Positions 34,300 through 43,973 of a stretch of DNA of 64,000 nucleotides are shown piece by piece; the stretch's first letter is position 1, and each line of letters starts with the position of its first letter. The stretch lies in assembly GCF_000284015.1 (NCBI RefSeq), contig NC_016943.1, positions 3,203,541 to 3,267,540 of the forward strand, read 5' to 3'. The position numbers and the translations under genes are program-made. A model generated the notes under the pieces. It saw only the letters and a program-made list of their open reading frames with translations, searched no databases and was not told the DNA's origin. The stretch comes from Blastococcus saxobsidens DD2. Lineage in GTDB: Bacteria > Actinomycetota > Actinomycetes > Mycobacteriales > Geodermatophilaceae.

Positions 34300-34766
34300 G
34301 CCGGGGTTGCGCCCTCGCCCCGGCGCACGGGTCCAGCGCCGCGGTCGGCGTCGGAGAGGTGCTCGAACGTCTCGCCGGTCGCGGTGACGGTGCGGGTGAC
34401 GGCGCGGCCGCCGTAGACCCAGTAGATGGTCATCGACCCCTCGCCGCGATTGCGGAAGCAGTGCGGAACACCGGCCGGCACCCAGGTGGCCTGGCCGGCG
34501 ACCAGGTCGAACTCCTCGTCGCCGACGACGGCGGTCGCCTCGCCCTCGAAGACCAGCACGGTCTCCTCGACGTTGTGCGAGTGCAGCGGGATCCCCGTGC
34601 CGGGCGAGAAGACGGTCATCCCGGTGGTCACCCGGTTGCTCTCACAGTTCCACCTGCCGACGAACGGGATCGTGGCGACGCCGTTGCCGCGGTCGAAGCG
34701 CTCGATGTCCTCCGGCCGCAGCACCATCGACGGAGGGGCGGGCTGGGACGCGGGCACGGTGCTCAT
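34296..34766 (-). CDS. Single-domain cupin protein
   Basis: 156 residues with cupin motif 1 PLHSHNVEETVLVFEGEAT (His, His, Glu) and motif 2 VPAGVPHCFRNRGEGSM (His), enough for a mononuclear metal site. Could be an isomerase, dioxygenase or substrate-binding accessory. It sits between an ABM protein and a dehydrogenase with 4-base overlaps on both sides, so the three work together. Confidence 0.85.
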   Translation of the reverse strand: MSTVPASQPAPPSMVLRPEDIERFDRGNGVATIPFVGRWNCESNRVTTGMTVFSPGTGIPLHSHNVEETVLVFEGEATAVVGDEEFDLVAGQATWVPAGVPHCFRNRGEGSMTIYWVYGGRAVTRTVTATGETFEHLSDADRGAGPVRRGEGATPA

Positions 34767-35074
34767 GCGGACTCCTCGGCGGTGTGGGTGACCAGCAGCT
34801 GGCCCGGGGTGTTGACCTGGGCGACGAGCACCTGCTCGGCGACGGTGCGCCACCGCGCGAAGTGCGGTGCCGCCTTGTGCGCCGCGAAGGCGGCCGCGTC
34901 GGTGTAGAGCTCGTAGAGGACGAAGCGGTTGTCGTCGCCCTCCACCGAGCAGACGTCGAACCGCAGGCAGCCCGGCTCGTCGCGGACCGACGCCTCCGCA
35001 TTGGCCGCCATGCCGGCCAGGAACTCGTCCCGCCGCTCCGGCTGCACCTCCATCTGCACCACCAGGCTGAACAT
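34763..35074 (-). CDS. ABM-domain (quinol monooxygenase-like) protein
   Basis: 103-residue ferredoxin-like dimer of the antibiotic biosynthesis monooxygenase group: FSLVVQMEVQPERRDEFLAG, NAEASVRDEPGCLRFDVCSV, FVLYELYTDAAAFAAHKAAPHFARW. In catabolic operons such proteins are often accessory oxygenases, isomerases or lactone-handling enzymes; no antibiotic cluster is present. First gene of the minus-strand trio, divergent from the Ldh-type gene. Confidence 0.87.
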   Translation of the reverse strand: MFSLVVQMEVQPERRDEFLAGMAANAEASVRDEPGCLRFDVCSVEGDDNRFVLYELYTDAAAFAAHKAAPHFARWRTVAEQVLVAQVNTPGQLLVTHTAEESA

Positions 35075-35112
35075 CCGCTGCTCTCCGATCCTTCGAGGCT
35101 ATGTATGCGTTA

Positions 35113-35122
35113 CTGTATACAG
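35113..35122. promoter_or_regulatory. Palindrome CTGTATACAG, likely FCD-GntR operator
   Basis: Perfect 10-bp palindrome directly before the ATG at 35124, with a related TGTATGCG at 35102-35109. TGTATACA cores are typical of FCD-type GntR sites, and the GntR gene at 36188 is in the downstream operon. It lies in the 49-base gap between divergent genes and could repress both. Confidence 0.6.
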
Positions 35123-35123
35123 C

Positions 35124-36191
35124 ATGGCATCCAATCCCGCGCGGCTTGCCGTGGATGAGCTCCGGGCCTTCGGCACCGAGGTGCTCGTGTCACTCGGCGT
35201 GCCCGCCGATGACGCCACCCTGGTCGCCGACAGCCTCGTCCAGGCCGATCTGTGGGGCCACCAGTCACACGGCCTGCTCCGGCTTCCCTGGTACGCCGCC
35301 CGGCTGCGTTCGGGGGTCATGCGGGCGGTCACCGACCCCGCCGTCCTCTCCGACACCGGCCCGCTCCTGCTGCTGGACGGGCGCGACGGCATCGGTCAGG
35401 TGCTCGCCGACCGCGCCCGCCGGCTGGCGAGCGCGCGGGCCCGCGCCCACGGCGTCGGCGTCGTCGGCGTCCGGAACTCCAACCACTTCGGCACCGCCAT
35501 GTACTTCACCCGCCGCGCCGCGGCCGACGGGCTGGTCGCCGTCCTCACCACGAACGCCAGCCCGGCGATGGCGCCGTGGGGTGGCCGGGAGAAGCGGATC
35601 GGCACCAACCCGTGGTCGATCGCCGCGCCCGGCCCGGACGGCCGGGTCGTGGCGGTCGACATCGCCAACACCGCCGTGGCCCGCGGCAAGATCTACCTGG
35701 CGCAGAACCGCGGCGAGCCGATCCCGGAGGACTGGGCGCTCACCGCCGAGGGCGCGCCGACCACCGACCCGGCCGAGGGGGTGCTGGGCGTGATCCTGCC
35801 GATGGCCGGTCACAAGGGCTACGCGATCAGCTTCCTGATGGACGTGCTCTCGGGTGCGCTCACGGGCAGCGCGGTGGGCACCGGCGTGCACGGCCCGTAC
35901 GAGACCGACCGACCCAGCGGCTGTGGCCACCTCTTCCTGGTCCTCGACCCGGCCGCCTTCGGCGACCCCGCCGGCTACGAGCAGCGGGTGCGGCAGCTGA
36001 TCGACGAGGTCAAGGACGTGCCGCTCGCCCAGGGCTTCGACGAGGTGTTCCACCCCGGCGAGGTGGAAGACCGCGCCGAGACGGCGAACCTGGCCGCCGG
36101 CGGCGTCCAGCTGGCCGACCGGTCGGTGACCGAGCTGTGCGTGCTGGCCGAGGAGACCGGAGTGCCGTTCCCCGCCGGAGGGTCGAGATGA
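35124..36191 (+). CDS. Malate/L-lactate dehydrogenase family oxidoreductase
   Basis: 355-residue NAD(P)-dependent enzyme of the Ldh_2 family (malate, ureidoglycolate, sulfolactate or 2,3-diketogulonate reductases), unrelated to classic LDH. Seen: DLWGHQSHGLLRLPWY, catalytic His121 in RNSNHFGTAMYF, GTNPWSIAAP and MAGHKGYAISFLMDVLSGAL. The gene starts at the ATG overlapping the regulatory palindrome and is coupled to its GntR gene by ATGA. The hydroxy-acid substrate is unknown. Confidence 0.9.
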   Translation: MASNPARLAVDELRAFGTEVLVSLGVPADDATLVADSLVQADLWGHQSHGLLRLPWYAARLRSGVMRAVTDPAVLSDTGPLLLLDGRDGIGQVLADRARRLASARARAHGVGVVGVRNSNHFGTAMYFTRRAAADGLVAVLTTNASPAMAPWGGREKRIGTNPWSIAAPGPDGRVVAVDIANTAVARGKIYLAQNRGEPIPEDWALTAEGAPTTDPAEGVLGVILPMAGHKGYAISFLMDVLSGALTGSAVGTGVHGPYETDRPSGCGHLFLVLDPAAFGDPAGYEQRVRQLIDEVKDVPLAQGFDEVFHPGEVEDRAETANLAAGGVQLADRSVTELCVLAEETGVPFPAGGSR

Positions 36192-36904
36192 CCGCCGGGA
36201 CGGTCCCCGGTTCGCCGAACGAGGCCAGCAAGGCCGACCTGGTGCACCGGCAGCTCAAGGAGGAGATCGAGCTCGGGGAGCTGGCTCCCGGCACCCCGTT
36301 GTCGGAGCTCTGGCTGGTCGAGCGCACCGGTGCGTCCCGGACGCCGGTCCGTGAGGCGCTGCGCCGGCTGGCCGCCGAGGGGCTGGTCGACCTCGTCCCC
36401 CGGCAGGGCGCCCGCGTGTCCCGGGTGTCCCTGCAGAGCGTCCGCGACCTGTTCGACTTCCGGGCGCTGCTCGAGCCGGAAGCGATCCGCCAGGCGACCG
36501 GGGCCGCGGCCGGCGACCCCGCCGTCCGCCGGTCGTTCACCGCGATGCGCACCGAGTTCGCCCGCATCCAGCGGCGCGCCGCGTCGCCGTCCCGCGCCCG
36601 GGACTTCTACGCGCTGGCCGACCGCTTCGACTGGGCCGTCATCGGGGCGACCCGCAACGAGCACCTGCGGCGGACCATCGGCGAGCTGCGCCCGCACACC
36701 GCGCGGTTGCGCAACCTCTCGCACGTCGACCCGGCGCGCGTCGACGTCTCGCTCACCGAGCACCTGGCCATCTGCGACGCGCTGCTGCGCGGGGACGCCG
36801 ACACGGCCGCCGCCCTGACCGCCGGCCACCTGGTCGACAGCGTGGCGACGATCTTCCGCAACCTCGCCGCGACCCCCGCGGCAGGCCTCGACGCGCTGAC
36901 CTGA
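36188..36904 (+). CDS. GntR-family (FCD) transcriptional regulator
   Basis: 238 residues: winged helix (LKEEIELGELAPGTPLSE, GASRTPVREALRRLAAEGLV) and FCD domain with DRFDWAVIGATRNEHL and LTEHLAICDALLRGD carrying the Asp/His residues of metal-carboxylate pockets. Probably represses the upstream dehydrogenase and the divergent trio through the CTGTATACAG site. Convergent with the universal stress gene (2-base gap). Confidence 0.9.
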   Translation: MTAGTVPGSPNEASKADLVHRQLKEEIELGELAPGTPLSELWLVERTGASRTPVREALRRLAAEGLVDLVPRQGARVSRVSLQSVRDLFDFRALLEPEAIRQATGAAAGDPAVRRSFTAMRTEFARIQRRAASPSRARDFYALADRFDWAVIGATRNEHLRRTIGELRPHTARLRNLSHVDPARVDVSLTEHLAICDALLRGDADTAAALTAGHLVDSVATIFRNLAATPAAGLDALT

Positions 36905-36906
36905 GG

Positions 36907-37299
36907 TCAGTGGCCGGCCTTGACCGCCAGGACCGGGCAGTGCGCGTCGAGCAGGATGCGCTGCGCCGAGCTGCCGGTGATCAGCTTGCCGGTGGGTGTG
37001 CGACGCCGCAGGCCGATCACCAGCATGCTCGCCTGCACGCGGTCGGCGACCTCGACCAGCTCCTCGGCGGGGACGTGTCCCACCTGCTGATCGATCTCGA
37101 AGACGATGCCCGACTGCTCCAGCGTCTCCCGGACGGTCGCCAGCGCCTCGGTCGAGGCGAACCGCGGATCCACCAGCGAGTCGCCCCGGGTGGTGTTGAC
37201 GACGTGCAGCGGCTCCTCCCGCAGCCGTGCCTCGCGGATGCCGGCGGCCAGAGCTGCCTCGCCCTCGGGGGTGGGGACGTAGCCCACGACGATGGTCAT
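36907..37299 (-). CDS. Universal stress protein (UspA family)
   Basis: 130-residue single Usp domain: MTIVVGYVPTPEGEAALAAG at the start and the nucleotide-loop SMLVIGLRRRTPTGKLITGSSAQRILLDAHCPVLAV type ending (GKLITGSSAQRI), suggesting ATP binding. Genes of this type often sit beside tricarboxylate transporter operons in actinobacteria. Separately transcribed from the two-component genes upstream. Confidence 0.92.
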   Translation of the reverse strand: MTIVVGYVPTPEGEAALAAGIREARLREEPLHVVNTTRGDSLVDPRFASTEALATVRETLEQSGIVFEIDQQVGHVPAEELVEVADRVQASMLVIGLRRRTPTGKLITGSSAQRILLDAHCPVLAVKAGH

Positions 37300-37373
37300 G
37301 CGGGCATCCTGGCCGATCCGGAGCGGCGGGGCAGCATTGCGCAGCTAACGGTCGTTTCGGTCGTTGCGTCCGC

Positions 37374-38060
37374 TCAGCGCGCCGAGCGGAGGGTGAACCG
37401 GCGCTCGGGCCGGCCGGCGCTCCCGTACCGCTGGCGGACGTCGGCCTCCCCCTGGGCGACCAGCTGCTCGAGGTAGCGCCGGGCGCTCACCCGGGCCAGC
37501 CCGGTCCGCTCGCTGCACTCGGAAGCCGAGAGGCCGTCGGCCCCCGCCTCGCCCAGCGCGGTACGCACCAGCTCGAGCGTCTCCGGCGCGATGCCCTTGG
37601 GCGTGGCCACGGGCGCCGCCGCGGTGCCGCGGGCACCGGCGAACACCCGGTCGACGTCGGCTTGCGCGGCCTGGTCCAGGACGTCGAGGTCGGCCCGCAC
37701 CCGGGCGTAGTGCCGCATCCGCTCCTCGAAGGCCCGGCGGTCGAACGGCTTCACCAGGTAGTGCAGGACGCCACCGTGCAGCGCGCTGCGGATGCTGTCG
37801 ACGTCGCGGGCGGCGCTGATGACCATGACGTCGACCGACGACCCGGCCGCCCGCAGCCGGCGCAGCACGTCCAGTCCCGTCATGTCCGGGAGGTAGACGT
37901 CGAGGAGCACCAGGTCCGGCGCCAGGCGGTCGACCGCAGCCAGCGCGTCGGCCCCCGATGCGGCCGTACCGACCACCTCGAAGCCGTCCAGGGCCGTGAC
38001 GAAGCCGGCGTGGACCCTGGCGACCATGAAATCGTCGTCGACGATGAGGACGCCGATCAC
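37374..38060 (-). CDS. CitB/DcuR-type response regulator
   Basis: 228 residues: receiver domain with acidic pocket Asp8-10, phospho-acceptor Asp54 in LLDVYLPDM and Lys104 in LVKPFDRR, then a linker and a winged HTH of the CitT/DcuR kind (GLSASECSERTGLARVSARRYLEQLVAQGE). Partner of the kinase encoded immediately upstream with a 4-base overlap. Expected target: the divergent tctCBA operon. Confidence 0.92.
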   Translation of the reverse strand: MIGVLIVDDDFMVARVHAGFVTALDGFEVVGTAASGADALAAVDRLAPDLVLLDVYLPDMTGLDVLRRLRAAGSSVDVMVISAARDVDSIRSALHGGVLHYLVKPFDRRAFEERMRHYARVRADLDVLDQAAQADVDRVFAGARGTAAAPVATPKGIAPETLELVRTALGEAGADGLSASECSERTGLARVSARRYLEQLVAQGEADVRQRYGSAGRPERRFTLRSAR

Positions 38061-39676
38061 GAGCTCATCACCGCCGACTCGACGGGCAGCCGGGCGGTGA
38101 ACGTGGAGATGTCGTCCGAGGACGCCGTCACCTCACCGCCGCGCCGGGTGCACACCAGGTGCACCAGCGCGAGACCGATGCCCCGCTCCTTCGACAGCTG
38201 GTCGGGGTCGGCGGGCCCGGTCCGCAGGGACGCGCTCTTGGTCGACACCCCCCGCCGGAACACCTCCCGCTCCATCCCCGGCGGCACCCCCGGCCCGGAG
38301 TCCTGCACGACCACCTCCACCTCCCCGTCGACGACGCCGAGCGAGACCTCGACCCACTGCTGCGGCGACGCCGCAGCCGCGTCCATGGCGTTGTCCACCA
38401 GGTTGCCGACGACGGTCGCGACGTCGGCGCTCAACTCCCCGTCGAGGACCGGGAGCGCGGAGTCGGGGGCGATGCGCAGCTCGACGCCCAGCTCGGCGGC
38501 CTGGCTGGCCTTGGCGATCAGCAGGGCGGCCACCGAGGAATCGAGCACCGCGCCGGTGACCGCGCCGATCAACTCCGACCGGCTGGAGCTGATGCGGTGC
38601 ACGAAGCGCACCGCCTCGTCGGCCTCCCCGAGCTCGATCAGGCCCGCGATCGTGTGCAGCCGGTTGCTGAACTCGTGGGCCTGGGCGCGCAGGGTGTCGG
38701 TGACGTGCTGGGTGAGGTCGAGCTCCCGGCGCAGCTCGAGCAGCTCCGTGCGGTCGCGGAGCGTGGTGACCGAGCCGATCGGCCGCCCCCGGCTGGCGAT
38801 CGGCAGCCGGTTCACCACGAGCACGCGGCCGGCGCTGGCGACCGCCCGGTCCCGTTCGACCTCGCCGGAGAGCAGCGCATCGCGCATCTCCTCGCCCACG
38901 CCCAGGTCCTCCAGCGTACGGCCGAGGGCGTCGCCGGGGATCCGCAGCAGCCGGATCGCCTCGTCGCTGATCAGCGTGACCCGTCCCCGCAGGTCGAGTC
39001 CGACCACTCCCTCGCGGATGCCGTGCAGCATGGCGTCCCGGTGCTCCACCAGGCCGGTGATCTCGGCCGGCTCCAACCCCAGCGTCTGCCGTTTCACCCG
39101 GCGCGCGACCAGCAGCGACCCGACGATCCCGATCGCGCTGGCCAGGCCGAGGTAGGTCAGGAGGTTGGGCGCGGCCGCGGCGAGCCCGTCCATCACCGAG
39201 GGGTAGCGCCGGGTCACCGCCACGAAGCCCGCGGACTCCCGCTCGGGCCCGGTGAGCACGGGGACCATCGCCACCGCGGCCGGGTCGCCGTCGAGCTCCC
39301 GCTCTCCCACCCAGGCCCGGCCCTCGAGCACGGTGCTGTCACCCATCGGGAAACGGGTGCCCAGCTGATCCGGGTCCGCGCTGGCGATCACCGTGCGGTC
39401 GGCCAGCGCCACCACGACCGACGCCGAGCCGGAGACGCTGCGGGTGCTCTCCGCCGCCACGCGGATGTAGGCCTCTCCGCCCTCGGCCACCGCCTCGCGG
39501 AAGATCCGGGCGTTGGCCAGCGTCTCGGCGACGGCCAGCGCGCGGCGGCCCTCGGTGTCCTGGGCCCGCTTGGTGGACTGCGCCACCGTCACGGCCGCGA
39601 CGCCCACGAGCACGACGCAGATGATGACCACCTGCAGCGCCAGCAGCTGGCCGGCGAGTGAGAGCCGCCGGGGCAC
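38057..39676 (-). CDS. CitA/DcuS-type sensor histidine kinase
   Basis: 539-residue membrane kinase: TM helix about 9-30, extracytoplasmic PAS-like (sCache) sensor about 35-165 that in this family binds di- or tricarboxylates, second TM about 173-191, cytoplasmic PAS about 210-300, H-box AHEFSNRLHTIAGLIELG, N-box NLVDNAMDAA and G-boxes DSGPGVP, ERGIGLALV. GTG or ATG start near 39676. Divergent from tctC, so it probably detects the TctC ligand or its import. Confidence 0.92.
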   Translation of the reverse strand: MPRRLSLAGQLLALQVVIICVVLVGVAAVTVAQSTKRAQDTEGRRALAVAETLANARIFREAVAEGGEAYIRVAAESTRSVSGSASVVVALADRTVIASADPDQLGTRFPMGDSTVLEGRAWVGERELDGDPAAVAMVPVLTGPERESAGFVAVTRRYPSVMDGLAAAAPNLLTYLGLASAIGIVGSLLVARRVKRQTLGLEPAEITGLVEHRDAMLHGIREGVVGLDLRGRVTLISDEAIRLLRIPGDALGRTLEDLGVGEEMRDALLSGEVERDRAVASAGRVLVVNRLPIASRGRPIGSVTTLRDRTELLELRRELDLTQHVTDTLRAQAHEFSNRLHTIAGLIELGEADEAVRFVHRISSSRSELIGAVTGAVLDSSVAALLIAKASQAAELGVELRIAPDSALPVLDGELSADVATVVGNLVDNAMDAAAASPQQWVEVSLGVVDGEVEVVVQDSGPGVPPGMEREVFRRGVSTKSASLRTGPADPDQLSKERGIGLALVHLVCTRRGGEVTASSDDISTFTARLPVESAVMSS

Positions 39677-39858
39677 GGGTTACTCCTGACGTCGGGACGG
39701 GGGCGTTCCACGGCAGATCCTGCCCGGACCCCACCACCGCCGTGGTCGTGGACACAAGGACCACAAAGCTCATTGCGCACGCAAGGGTGACAGCCCCCAC
39801 AGCCGTTGCGATCTTCCCTCCAGGCGGTGGCCAACCACCGGACACTCAGGAGGACAAG

Positions 39859-40860
39859 ATGCGCACTGCTTCCCTGCGGAAGCTCACCGTCGGCGCCGTC
39901 GCCGCCGGGCTCGTGCTCACCGGCTGCGGCACGACCGCCGAAGGCGGCGCCGCGTCGGACGGCGGTGACGGCCCGGTCAGCGGGCTCCGGGTCATGGTCC
40001 CGAACTCCCCGGGCAGCGGCTACGACACCACCGCCCGCGTCGTGGCCAAGACGATGGAGGACGTCGAGCTGGCCAGCGGCATCGAGGTGTTCAACCTCGA
40101 GGGCGCCGGCGGCACGGTGGGCCTCCAGCGGCTGGTGAACGAGGACGGCAACGCCGATCTGCTGATGCAGATGGGCCTGGGCGTCGTCGGCGCCTCGTAC
40201 ACCAACGAGTCCGAGGCGACGCTCGAGGACACCACGCCGATCGCGCGGCTGATCGAGGAGTCCGAGGCGATCGTCGTCCCGGCCGACTCCCCCTACCAGA
40301 CGCTGGACCAGCTCATCGAGGCGTGGAAGGCCGACCCGGGCGCCGTCCCGGTCGGCGGCGCGTCGAACCCCGGTGGCCCCGACCACCTGACGCCGATGCT
40401 CCTCGCCGACGCCGTGGGCCTGGACCCGACCACCGTCAACTACGTCTCCTACGACGGTGGCGGCGAGCTGCTGGCCGCGATCCTCGGCAACCAGATCGCC
40501 TTCGGTGCGACCGGGATCGGCGAGGTCGCCGAGCAGGCAGCCGCCGGTGACGTGCGCATCCTGGCCGTCACCAGCGAGGAGCCCGTCGAGGGTGTGGACG
40601 CGCCGACGCTGACCGACGAGGGCGTCGACCTGATCTTCACCAACTGGCGCGGCGTCGTCGCCGCACCCGGGATCTCCGAGGAGGAGACCCAGCGCCACGT
40701 CGACCTCATCACCGAGATGCACGACAGCGAGGAATGGCAGCAGGCGCTGGAGACCAACGGCTGGACCGACGCCTTCCTGACCGGCGACGAGTTCAGCGAG
40801 TTCCTCAGCGAGGAGAGCCAGCGCGTGCAGACGATCCTGGGCGAGCTGGGGCTGGCGTGA
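39859..40860 (+). CDS. tctC: Tripartite tricarboxylate transporter, substrate-binding lipoprotein
   Basis: 333-residue extracytoplasmic receptor: signal with lipobox LVLTGCG, then the Bug/TctC fold ([70 protein letters not shown]). Delivers an organic acid (citrate-, tartrate- or phthalate-like) to TctAB. ATG 39859 follows AGGAGGA. GTGA overlap with tctB. Confidence 0.92.
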   Translation: MRTASLRKLTVGAVAAGLVLTGCGTTAEGGAASDGGDGPVSGLRVMVPNSPGSGYDTTARVVAKTMEDVELASGIEVFNLEGAGGTVGLQRLVNEDGNADLLMQMGLGVVGASYTNESEATLEDTTPIARLIEESEAIVVPADSPYQTLDQLIEAWKADPGAVPVGGASNPGGPDHLTPMLLADAVGLDPTTVNYVSYDGGGELLAAILGNQIAFGATGIGEVAEQAAAGDVRILAVTSEEPVEGVDAPTLTDEGVDLIFTNWRGVVAAPGISEEETQRHVDLITEMHDSEEWQQALETNGWTDAFLTGDEFSEFLSEESQRVQTILGELGLA

Positions 40861-41369
40861 GCTCTGCCGCCCTCGGCAGCACCGAGGAGCAGGGCCGCTC
40901 CGAGTTCGGCGTGGCCCTGTTCCTCGGCGCGCTCGGAGTCCTGGTCATCGTCCAGGCGCTGCTCCTGCCGGAGAGCCTGATCGTCCGGGGTCCGGTCGGG
41001 CCCAAGGCGGTGCCCCTGGTCGTGGGAAGTCTGCTGGTGATCGTCGCCGTCGTCCTGGCCGTCGACATCGCGCGCGGCGGGCGCGGCGAACCGGAGGGCG
41101 GCGAGGACGTCGACCTGACCGGTCGCAGCGACTGGGCCACCATGGCGCTGCTGGTGGCGGCGTTCGCGGCCAACGCGCTGCTCATCGAGAGCCTCGGCTG
41201 GCCCATCTCGGGGGCGATCCTCTTCTGGGGAGCCGCCTTCGCACTCGGCAGCCGGCACTACGTCAGGGACGTGGTGATCGCGCTCGTGCTGTCGGTCGGC
41301 AGCTGGTACCTGTTCGTCCTCGGGCTGGGCATCGCCCTGCCCGTGGGCATCCTGAGAGGGATCCTCTGA
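40857..41369 (+). CDS. tctB: Tripartite tricarboxylate transporter small subunit
   Basis: 170-residue membrane protein with four helices ([77 protein letters not shown]), the TctB layout. Works with TctA in proton- or sodium-driven uptake. GTG start inside the tctC stop; its own stop overlaps the tctA ATG by one base. Confidence 0.92.
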   Translation: MSSAALGSTEEQGRSEFGVALFLGALGVLVIVQALLLPESLIVRGPVGPKAVPLVVGSLLVIVAVVLAVDIARGGRGEPEGGEDVDLTGRSDWATMALLVAAFAANALLIESLGWPISGAILFWGAAFALGSRHYVRDVVIALVLSVGSWYLFVLGLGIALPVGILRGIL

Positions 41370-42964
41370 TGGGCGCGCTCGGTGAACTGATCAACGGGTT
41401 CGGCACCGCCCTGTCCCCCGAGAACATCCTGTACGCCTTCCTCGGCGTGCTGCTGGGCACCGCGATCGGGGTCCTGCCCGGCATCGGGCCGGCCATGACG
41501 CTCGCCCTGCTGCTCCCGCTGACCTACGCCCTGCCGGTGACCAGCGCGCTGATCATGTTCGCCGGCATCTACTACGGCGGCATGTACGGCGGGTCGACCA
41601 CCTCGATCCTGCTGAACACGCCGGGCGAGAGCGCGTCGGTGGTCACCGCCATCGAGGGCAACCGGATGGCGAAACGGGGGCGGGCGGCCCAGGCGCTGGC
41701 CACCGCCGCCATCGGGTCGTTCGTCGCCGGCACCATCGCGACGCTGCTGCTGGCGCTGCTCGCGCCGACCGTCGCGGAGATCGCGCTCCTCATCGGCCCG
41801 GCGGACTTCTTCGCCATCATCGTCCTGGCCTTCATCGCGGTGACGTCCGTGCTCGGCAGCTCCCGGGTGCGCGGCCTCGCCGCCCTGGGGCTCGGGCTGA
41901 CGATCGGCCTGGTCGGGATCGACGCGACCTCGGGCCAGCAGCGGCTCACCTTCGGCATCCCCGAGCTGGCCGACGGCATCGACATCGTGATCGTCGCGGT
42001 CGGGCTCTTCGCGGTCGGCGAGGCCCTCTGGACCGCCGCGCACCTGCGCCGGGCGCCGATCCAGATCATCCCCGTCGGCAGCGGCCGGATGAGCCGCGAC
42101 GACTGGCGGCGGTCCTGGAAGCCCTGGCTGCGCGGCACCGCGATCGGTTTCCCCTTCGGCGCCGTCCCGGCCGGCGGTGCGGAGATCCCGACGTTCCTCT
42201 CCTACGTCACGGAGCGGAAGCTCTCCAAGCACCCCGAGGAGTTCGGCCACGGCGCGATCGAGGGCGTGGCCGGACCGGAGGCGACCAACAACGCCTCGGC
42301 CGCAGGTGGCCTGGTCCCCCTGCTGACGCTGGGGCTCCCGACGACCGCGACCGCCGCGATCCTGCTGGTCGCGATCCAGACCTACGGCATCGAGCCGGGA
42401 CCGCGGCTGTTCGACACGGAACCCGAGCTCGTGTGGGGCCTGATCGCCAGCCTCTTCATCGGCAACACGATGCTGCTGGTGCTCAACCTGCCCCTGGCGC
42501 CGCTGTGGGCACGGCTGCTGCGGATCCCGCGCTCGTACCTCTACGCCGGCATCCTGTTCTTCTCCGCGCTGGGCGCGTACGCGGTCAACGCCTCGCCGTT
42601 CGACCTCTTCCTGCTCCTGGCGATCGGCGGCCTGGGCTTCATGATGCGGCGCTACGGGCTGCCGGTGCTGCCGGCGATCATCGGGGTGATCCTCGGGCCC
42701 TTCGCCGAGGAGCGGCTCCGCACCGCGCTGCAGATCAGCGACGGGGACCTCGGTGGGCTCGTCACCCCGCTCTCGGTGACCGTCTACGTGATCGTCGTCC
42801 TGGTGCTGCTCTGGCCGCTGGTCCGCCGCCTGCTGCCCCGCAGGGCCGCGGGGTCCGTCCTCTCCGAGGCGGCGCACGTGATCGACGAGTCACATCACCA
42901 CCACGGGCTGACGGAGTCGGTGTCGGTCGAGCGGGGCGACGGCGGCGACGACCGCCGGCCCTGA
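41369..42964 (+). CDS. tctA: Tripartite tricarboxylate transporter large permease
   Basis: 531-residue permease with 10-12 helices and TctA hallmarks: [80 protein letters not shown] and [15 protein letters not shown]. The C-terminus has SHHHHG. Ends the tct operon at a strong hairpin. Confidence 0.95.
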   Translation: MGALGELINGFGTALSPENILYAFLGVLLGTAIGVLPGIGPAMTLALLLPLTYALPVTSALIMFAGIYYGGMYGGSTTSILLNTPGESASVVTAIEGNRMAKRGRAAQALATAAIGSFVAGTIATLLLALLAPTVAEIALLIGPADFFAIIVLAFIAVTSVLGSSRVRGLAALGLGLTIGLVGIDATSGQQRLTFGIPELADGIDIVIVAVGLFAVGEALWTAAHLRRAPIQIIPVGSGRMSRDDWRRSWKPWLRGTAIGFPFGAVPAGGAEIPTFLSYVTERKLSKHPEEFGHGAIEGVAGPEATNNASAAGGLVPLLTLGLPTTATAAILLVAIQTYGIEPGPRLFDTEPELVWGLIASLFIGNTMLLVLNLPLAPLWARLLRIPRSYLYAGILFFSALGAYAVNASPFDLFLLLAIGGLGFMMRRYGLPVLPAIIGVILGPFAEERLRTALQISDGDLGGLVTPLSVTVYVIVVLVLLWPLVRRLLPRRAAGSVLSEAAHVIDESHHHHGLTESVSVERGDGGDDRRP

Positions 42965-42969
42965 GCTCC

Positions 42970-43009
42970 ACGGCCGGGGAAGGCGGGTGCGCCCGCCGTC
43001 CCCGGCCGT
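42970..43009. terminator. Bidirectional hairpin between tctA and the SDR gene
   Basis: 18-base arms (ACGGCCGGGGAAGGCGGG against its complement, one mismatch) with a TGCG loop, filling the 48-base gap between convergent genes. Confidence 0.85.
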
Positions 43010-43012
43010 CAC

Positions 43013-43912
43013 TCAGCGGGCACCCGAACGCCCGTCGACGGCGTTGCCGGCCGGATTCGACCGGAAGACGTTGCCCTCCGTGGGCCCGACCGGCTCGTCG
43101 GCCATCGCCAGCCGCCGCAGCAGCGGCTCGACCAGCACATCGTAGACGCCGGGCAGCAGCCGGAAGCCGGCGGTGATCAGCGGGTTGAACACCCCCGCCT
43201 GCACGACCCGGCGAGGCCGGTCCATCGTCGAGAGGATCCGCCGCGCCGCCCGTTCGGCCGAGTACACCGGTGGCGGCGGCGACCCGTGGACCCCGGCGTA
43301 GGTGGCGGCCTGCACGTAGATCGGGGTGTCGACCCCGCCGGGCTGCACGATCGACACGGAGATGCCGGGCTCGTCCCGGGTCTCCTGCTGCAGCACCCGG
43401 GCCAGCGCCAGCTGCCCCCACTTGGCGACGGCGTAGCTGCCCAGCAGCGGCGTCGTCACGGTGCCGAGCAGCGAGTTGACGACCACCAGGTGCCCGGTGT
43501 GCTGCCGGCGGAACACCGGGAGCACCTGCCGGGCCACGGTCGCGGTGCCGTTCAGCGACGTGGCGACGACCCGCTCGTAGACGTCCTTGGGCACGTCCTC
43601 GATCCGGCCGTAGGCCATCACCTGGGCGGAGTGCACGACGACGTCGAGGCGACCGAACTCCGCCACCGTCGCGGCGACGACCCCCGCGACCGCCTCCTCG
43701 TCCAGCACGTCGGCCGGGCAGACGCGCACCGCGGCGGCGCCGGCGACCCGCACCTCGTCGGCGGCGGCCTCCAGCGCCTCCCGCCCGCGGGCGACGAGCA
43801 CCACGCGGAAGCCGCGCGCGCCGAGCTGCACCGCGGTGGCCCGGCCGATGCCGCTGGAACCACCGGTGACCAGGACGGTGAGCGGGCTTCCGGTGTCCTC
43901 GGGGATCGGCAC
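43013..43912 (-). CDS. Short-chain dehydrogenase/reductase
   Basis: 299-residue classical SDR: NAD(P) loop TGGSSGIGRA, NSLLGT with the catalytic Ser, and YAVAKWG (Tyr-x3-Lys). The C-terminal extension of about 60 residues (GVFNPLITAGFRLLPGVYDV) resembles membrane-associating SDRs of the DltE/acyl type. GTG at 43912 has AGGAGAA close upstream. Substrate unknown; single-gene unit. Confidence 0.9.
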   Translation of the reverse strand: MPIPEDTGSPLTVLVTGGSSGIGRATAVQLGARGFRVVLVARGREALEAAADEVRVAGAAAVRVCPADVLDEEAVAGVVAATVAEFGRLDVVVHSAQVMAYGRIEDVPKDVYERVVATSLNGTATVARQVLPVFRRQHTGHLVVVNSLLGTVTTPLLGSYAVAKWGQLALARVLQQETRDEPGISVSIVQPGGVDTPIYVQAATYAGVHGSPPPPVYSAERAARRILSTMDRPRRVVQAGVFNPLITAGFRLLPGVYDVLVEPLLRRLAMADEPVGPTEGNVFRSNPAGNAVDGRSGAR

Positions 43913-43973
43913 GGATTCTCCTCGCCAGCAGGAAGGGGGCCGCATCGCCGGCCGCCCCGATGTGGGTCGCGGG

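Noticed and set aside
34763..35074. Sign of an antibiotic biosynthesis cluster (ABM domain)
   Set aside because: No polyketide, peptide or terpene synthase is present; neighbours are catabolic, where ABM proteins are common.
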